This document shows, piece after piece, positions 8,026 to 11,456 of a stretch of DNA of 11,456 nt. Source of the stretch: DASXSB01 sp036506275 (GTDB lineage: Bacteria > Methylomirabilota > Methylomirabilia > Rokubacteriales > CSP1-6). Location of the stretch: assembly GCA_036506275.1 (NCBI GenBank), contig DASXSB010000064.1, positions 1 to 11,456 on the forward strand, given 5' to 3'. The translations under genes and the position numbers were made by a program. The notes under the pieces were generated by a model, which made no database searches, was not told where the DNA came from, and saw nothing but the letters and a program-made list of their open reading frames with translations. Numbering within the stretch: the first letter of the stretch is position 1; every line of letters starts with the position of its first letter.

Positions 8026-9384
8026 ATGGACCGACGGCTCCGCGATCTCGCCGACCAGCTCGACGCCGGCCTCATCGCTCGCCGCGAGTTCCTGCGCAGG
8101 GCCGTCGTCCTCACGGGCGGCACTGCGGCCGGGCTCGCCGTGCTGCGCCGCCGCGCGTCCGCGCAGCCGAAGACCAAGCTGCGCGTCTGGCTCTTCAAGA
8201 GCTTCGTCACCGCCGGCAACGACGTGGTGGCGCGGCAGATCGAAGCGTGGGCGAAGGAGCGCAACGTCGAGGTCGAGACGGACTGGGCCACCTTCGGTGA
8301 TCGCGAGCAGAAGTTCGTGGCCGCCATCGAAGCTGGCAATCCGCCCGACATGGCGGAGATGAACCTCTACGGTCCCATGCGCTACAAGGCGGCGCTCCGC
8401 GACGCCACCAAGATCGCCACCGACGTCGCCAGCGCGAAGGGCGGCCTGCTGCCCTTCGCGGAGCGGGCCATGAAGCTCGACGGCAAGTTCCTGGCCGTGG
8501 CCCGTTACTCGATGACCACCGTGTTCTTCATCCGCAAGGACATCATGGAGGCGAAAGGCCTGAAGCCGCCCAAGGTCTACGATCCCGACGTCGTGGAGTT
8601 CGCGCGCAAGACGCAGGACCCGTCCAAGGACCTCTGGGGCTTCGGCCAGACGCTGAACCGCTCCGACGACGGCGACGGCTTCATGTCGAACATCCTCTGG
8701 GATTACGGCGGGGGCGTGTGGGACAAGGACGGCAAGCCCGCCCTCGGCACGACCTTCCTCAAGCAGAACGCGGCCGCGCTCCAGTTCGCGGTGGACACGA
8801 TCCAGAAGCACAAGATCCAGCCGCCGGGCGTCATGGGATGGACCGACCCCTCGAACAACGAGGCGTACATGGCGGGCAAGCTGGTGACCACCAACAACGG
8901 CGCCAGCCTCTACTACGCGATGGTGAGCAAGAAGCACGAGCTGGCGGCCAACACGCTGCTCGTGCTCACCCCCGGCGGTCCCGCGGGCAGCTTCGTGGGG
9001 TCGAGCTGCTACAACTGGGCGATCTTCCAGAAGACGAAGCACGCCGAGCTCTGCGAGGACCTGATCCGCTGGGTCGAGGACGAGAAGCGCTTCACCGAAT
9101 ACCTGCAAGTGTCGGTGGGCCAGGCGGGACCCGTGTACAAGGCGCGCGTGGACAATCCGTACTGGAAGAGCGATCCGAACTACGACGCCATCATCCAGAA
9201 TATCCTGCGCTGCGTGAACATCGGCTATCCCGGCCCCATGACGCCGGCGGCGGCGGAGGTGCAGGGACAGAAGGTCCTCACCGACATGGCGGGGCGGGTG
9301 GTGGTGGGCGGCCTCTCCGCGGAGGCCGCCCTCAAGGAAGCACACGCGCGGGTGGAGGAAATCTACAAGATGCGCCGCACCTAG
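8026..9384 (+). CDS. ABC transporter family 1 solute-binding protein with Tat-type signal
   Basis: A 452-residue extracytoplasmic binding protein of the carbohydrate (CUT1/MalE-like) class. The N-terminus carries a twin-arginine motif, ARREFLRR (residues 18-25), then a hydrophobic stretch (26-40) and a likely cleavage site after ASA at 46. The mature protein begins KTKLRVWLFKSF, then a receptor pattern with FVAAIEAGNPPDMAEMN, LWGFGQTLNRSDDGDGFMSN, YMAGKLVTTNNGASLYY and LTPGGPAGSFVGSSCYNWAIF, typical of this fold. Export by Tat implies folding before secretion. Two permeases follow at once, giving the standard binding protein-permease-permease order. A longer form from 8011 adds five residues. 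Family 1 receptors mostly bind sugars or polyols, but the ligand is not readable; the decarboxylase upstream hints at a nitrogen-containing compound. Confidence 0.93.
   Translation: MDRRLRDLADQLDAGLIARREFLRRAVVLTGGTAAGLAVLRRRASAQPKTKLRVWLFKSFVTAGNDVVARQIEAWAKERNVEVETDWATFGDREQKFVAAIEAGNPPDMAEMNLYGPMRYKAALRDATKIATDVASAKGGLLPFAERAMKLDGKFLAVARYSMTTVFFIRKDIMEAKGLKPPKVYDPDVVEFARKTQDPSKDLWGFGQTLNRSDDGDGFMSNILWDYGGGVWDKDGKPALGTTFLKQNAAALQFAVDTIQKHKIQPPGVMGWTDPSNNEAYMAGKLVTTNNGASLYYAMVSKKHELAANTLLVLTPGGPAGSFVGSSCYNWAIFQKTKHAELCEDLIRWVEDEKRFTEYLQVSVGQAGPVYKARVDNPYWKSDPNYDAIIQNILRCVNIGYPGPMTPAAAEVQGQKVLTDMAGRVVVGGLSAEAALKEAHARVEEIYKMRRT
9307..9330 (+). repeat. GC-rich inverted repeat near the 3' end of the binding-protein gene
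   Basis: GGCGGCCTC (9307-9315) and GAGGCCGCC (9322-9330) pair perfectly over nine bases around a six-base loop. The hairpin lies about 55 bases before the stop codon, inside coding sequence. No U-tract follows, so it is not an intrinsic terminator. A stem at this place could slow 3' decay and favour the binding protein over the permeases, as intergenic hairpins do after malE. It could equally be a by-product of GC-rich codons. Confidence 0.35.
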
Positions 9385-9394
9385 GACGGCGGCG

Positions 9395-10345
9395 ATGGCC
9401 ACGCCGGCGGCGCGCCTTCGCGCCAGCGCTTCCCTCTCCCGCGCCACGCTCGATCTCTCCCTCGCGCGCGTGCTCGGGCGCGACTATCGCCTCGGCTACC
9501 TCTTCGTGCTGCCGATGGCGATCCTCGTGCTGGCGCTCGTCGCCTACCCGTTCGGCTATGCGATCTACCTCAGCATGACGCGCAAGTACGTCGGGGTGGC
9601 GCCGGTGTGGGTCGGACTCGACAACTACGTGAGGCTCACGGGGGATGGGTTCTTCCGGCGCGCCGTCGCCAACTCGTTCGTGTTCACGTTCGGCTCGGTG
9701 GCGGTGAAGCTCGTCCTCGGCATCGCGATGGCGCTCGTGCTGAGCGCGCGCATTCGCGGGCGGAGCTTCTGGACGGGCGTGCTCCTCATTCCCTGGGTGG
9801 CGCCCACCGTCGTCTCCGCGCTCAACTTCCTGTGGATCTACGACTACAGCCTCGGCGTCCTCAACTATCTGCTCGTGCGCGTGCTCCGGCTCCTGCCCCA
9901 GGGCGTGGGCTGGCTCAGCGAGCCCGGCACCGCCATGGCGTCCGTGATCGCCGTGAACATCTGGCGCGGCTTTCCCTTCTTCGGCATCAGCTTTCTCGCC
10001 GGCATGAAGGCGATTCCGGCCGAGCTGTACGAGGCGGCGGCCGTGGACGGGGCGGGCGCGTTCCAGCGCTTCTTCAGCGTGACGCTGCCCGGGCTCCGCA
10101 ACATCCTGATCATCGTCACGCTCCTCTCCACGATCTGGACCTTCAACGACTTCCAGATCGTCTACATCCTCACCAAGGGCGGCCCCGGCGGCGCCACCCA
10201 GGTCTTGCCCGTGTTCACGTACGAGATCGCGTTCGGCGCGCAACGCCTCGGGGAGGCGATCGCGGTCGCTCTCTACATGCTGCCCGCGCTCGCCGCCGTC
10301 ATCATCGTGCTCGCGCGCTACATGCGGCGGGGCCAGCGCACGTGA
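9395..10345 (+). CDS. ABC transporter permease, MalF-like (first inner-membrane subunit)
   Basis: A 316-residue membrane protein. Hydrophobic segments are visible at about 33-58 (YLFVLPMAILVLALVAYPFG), 92-117, 126-148, 178-202, 236-258 and 287-307, giving six spans as usual for the CUT1 first permease. The cytoplasmic EAA loop that docks on the ATPase reads EAAAVDGAGAFQRFFSVTLP at 213-232, with the invariant glycine at 219. The WTFNDFQIVYILTKGGPGGATQ segment near 248-269 is a hallmark of sugar-type permeases. The ATG at 9395 follows the binding-protein stop by ten bases with only a weak ribosome site, and the stop overlaps the second permease start as GTGA. It forms the translocation channel with the next gene product. 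Confidence 0.95.
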   Translation: MATPAARLRASASLSRATLDLSLARVLGRDYRLGYLFVLPMAILVLALVAYPFGYAIYLSMTRKYVGVAPVWVGLDNYVRLTGDGFFRRAVANSFVFTFGSVAVKLVLGIAMALVLSARIRGRSFWTGVLLIPWVAPTVVSALNFLWIYDYSLGVLNYLLVRVLRLLPQGVGWLSEPGTAMASVIAVNIWRGFPFFGISFLAGMKAIPAELYEAAAVDGAGAFQRFFSVTLPGLRNILIIVTLLSTIWTFNDFQIVYILTKGGPGGATQVLPVFTYEIAFGAQRLGEAIAVALYMLPALAAVIIVLARYMRRGQRT

Positions 10346-11181
10346 GCCGCGCCCTCGCCCGCCGCCTGCCCGACGTCACCGCCTACGCCGTTCTCGCGAT
10401 CCTCGTGGTGGTGGTGGTCTTCCCCTTCTACTGGATGACGATCACCGCCCTCAAGAGCGAGACGCAAATGCGCAGCCTCACCTCGATGTTCTGGCCGGAT
10501 CCCGTGGTGCTCGACAACTTCCGGCACCTGCTCCAGCAGACGGACTTCGGGGCATGGTTCCGCAACAGCGTCACGGTGGCGGTCAGCTCGACGCTGCTGG
10601 CGACCGCCATCGGCACCATCGGCGCCTACGGGCTCGCCCGCTTGCGCTTCCTCGGCCGCGCGTTCATGTCGGCGGCGGTGCTGATCACGTACCTGGTGCC
10701 GCCGTCGATCCTCTTCATCCCGCTCTACGCGCAGATCCGAAACCTCGGACTGGCGGACAGCCTCGCCGGGCTCATCGCCGCCTATCCGAGCTTCACGGTG
10801 CCCTTCGTCACGTGGCTCCTCATGGGCTACTTCGAGTCCATCCCGGAAGAGCTGGAGGAAGCGGCGATGATCGACGGCGCCAGCCGCTTCGGCGCCTTCG
10901 CGCGGATCGTGCTCCCGCTCGCCGCGCCCGGCGTCCTCGCGGCCGGCCTCTACGCGTTCACGCAGGCCTGGAACGAGTTCCTCTACGCGCTCGTGTTCAT
11001 CACCGACGTGAAGCTCCGCACCCTGCCCGTCGGGCTCTCCAGCTTCATCACGGGCGACGTCTACGGGTGGGGGTTCTTGATGGCGGGCGCCGTGCTCACC
11101 ACGCTGCCGGTGATCGCCGCCTACATCTATCTACAGAAGTACATGGTGGAAGGTCTCACGGCCGGCGGCGTGAAAGGCTAA
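10342..11181 (+). CDS. ABC transporter permease, MalG-like (second inner-membrane subunit)
   Basis: A 279-residue membrane protein of the usual MalG-like size. It opens with a short basic head and a hydrophobic span (AYAVLAILVVVVVFPFYWM, 14-32); further spans lie at about 74-99, 107-131, 140-162, 196-219 and 244-263. The EAA loop is EEAAMIDGASRFGAFARIVL at 172-191, followed by PLAAPG, and the AFTQAWNEFLYALVF segment (205-219) is diagnostic of carbohydrate-type permeases. The start is the GTG at 10342, which overlaps the first permease stop as GTGA; the reading frame upstream of it lies inside the first permease and gives arginine-rich nonsense. The stop is 17 bases before the oxidoreductase gene. 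With no ATPase gene here, the complex may use one encoded beyond the right edge or a shared MsmX/MalK-type ATPase. Confidence 0.94.
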   Translation: MSRALARRLPDVTAYAVLAILVVVVVFPFYWMTITALKSETQMRSLTSMFWPDPVVLDNFRHLLQQTDFGAWFRNSVTVAVSSTLLATAIGTIGAYGLARLRFLGRAFMSAAVLITYLVPPSILFIPLYAQIRNLGLADSLAGLIAAYPSFTVPFVTWLLMGYFESIPEELEEAAMIDGASRFGAFARIVLPLAAPGVLAAGLYAFTQAWNEFLYALVFITDVKLRTLPVGLSSFITGDVYGWGFLMAGAVLTTLPVIAAYIYLQKYMVEGLTAGGVKG

Positions 11182-11186
11182 CCACC

Positions 11187-11194
11187 GAGGAGGG
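11187..11194 (+). promoter_or_regulatory. Strong ribosome binding site for the terminal oxidoreductase gene
   Basis: GAGGAGGG ends 4 bases before the ATG at 11199, in the 17-base gap after the second permease. It is the strongest ribosome site in the plus-strand cluster and indicates efficient, uncoupled translation of this gene. Confidence 0.65.
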
Positions 11195-11198
11195 TTCC

Positions 11199-11456
11199 AT
11201 GGATTACGGCGTGGTGATGTTCCCGACCGAGTATGCAATGGCGCCCGACGACCTCGCGCGCGCCCTCGAGGAGCGCGGCTTCGATTCGGTGTGGTTTCCC
11301 GAGCACACGCACATCCCGGCCAGTCGGCGCAGCCCGTGGCCGGGCGGCGGAGAGCTGCCGCGCGACTACTGGTCGTCCTACGACCCGTTCGTGGCGTTGA
11401 TGGCGGCGGGGGCGGCGACGAAGCGCTTGAAGCTCGGCACCGGGATCTGTCTCGTC
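11199..11456 (+). CDS. LLM-class (probably F420-dependent) oxidoreductase, 3' end cut by window edge
   Basis: The first 86 codons are present and open to the right edge. The N-terminus MDYGVVMFPTEYAMAPDDLA, then RALEERGFDSVWFPEHTHIPAS (residues about 26-47), YDPFVALMAAGAATKRLKLGTGICLV at the end, fits the F420-dependent LLM subgroup: the first beta strand, the WFPEH active-site loop, and the KLGTGI strand after the first insertion. It differs clearly from the LLM gene at the left edge, so the two are not recent duplicates. Placement directly after the importer suggests it acts on the transported compound or a product. F420 use is inferred from resemblance alone; FMN cannot be excluded. Confidence 0.88.
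   Translation, partial: MDYGVVMFPTEYAMAPDDLARALEERGFDSVWFPEHTHIPASRRSPWPGGGELPRDYWSSYDPFVALMAAGAATKRLKLGTGICLV

Noticed and set aside
9385..9394. Terminator between the binding protein and first permease
   Set aside because: The gap is ten bases, the nearby stem is inside coding sequence and no T-run follows.
6661..9447. A 928-codon open frame on the minus strand opposite the decarboxylase and binding-protein genes
   Set aside because: It is the antisense of two clearly real genes, is rich in Arg/His/Val/Ala/Glu without domain pattern, and is explained by G/C-ending codons that remove stops from the complement.

Overview
This is a compact, GC-rich bacterial window carrying a divergent pair of gene clusters for uptake and catabolism of organic compounds. 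Both start from one 158-base intergenic region (6611-6768). I see no phage, transposon, CRISPR, tRNA or rRNA signal. The high GC, the tight packing with GTG starts, and the mix of gene families (LLM flavin oxidoreductases, CaiB CoA-transferase, amidohydrolase, thiolase/DUF35 pair, Tat-exported solute-binding protein) suggest an uncultured soil or groundwater lineage such as Rokubacteria/Methylomirabilota, Binatota or a high-GC proteobacterium. That taxonomic guess is weak, because no marker gene is present.

Minus-strand cluster (6610 down to 1), in transcription order: a small VOC/glyoxalase-fold protein; an exported family 5 (peptide/opine type) substrate-binding protein with no permease or ATPase beside it; a CaiB/BaiF family III CoA-transferase; a thiolase-fold protein without the usual nucleophilic cysteine; a zinc-ribbon OB-fold (DUF35) partner; a metal-dependent amidohydrolase-2 family enzyme; and the first 198 codons of an LLM-class flavin oxidoreductase cut by the window edge. 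Five of the six junctions are 4-base ATGA or GTGA stop/start overlaps and the sixth is a 7-base gap, so this is almost certainly one translationally coupled operon. The thiolase/DUF35 pair resembles the Ltp2-ChsH2(DUF35) aldol lyase of steroid side-chain degradation more than a true thiolase. The simplest reading is an acid that is bound outside the membrane, converted to a CoA thioester, cleaved by a retro-aldol step and processed further by hydrolytic and flavin enzymes. The substrate is unknown.

Plus-strand cluster (6769 to the right edge): a PLP-dependent decarboxylase of the diaminopimelate/ornithine fold III family; a Tat-type exported family 1 solute-binding protein; two MalF/MalG-like permeases; and the first 86 codons of a second LLM-class, probably F420-dependent, oxidoreductase. 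No ATPase gene lies in the window. The decarboxylase has a Thr where the family normally has the Arg of the EPGR motif, so it may not be the housekeeping lysine-biosynthesis enzyme.

The intergenic region holds a perfect 16-base palindrome, a 9-base direct repeat spaced 19 bases apart, and weak promoter-like elements facing both ways. It is the likely control point for both clusters.
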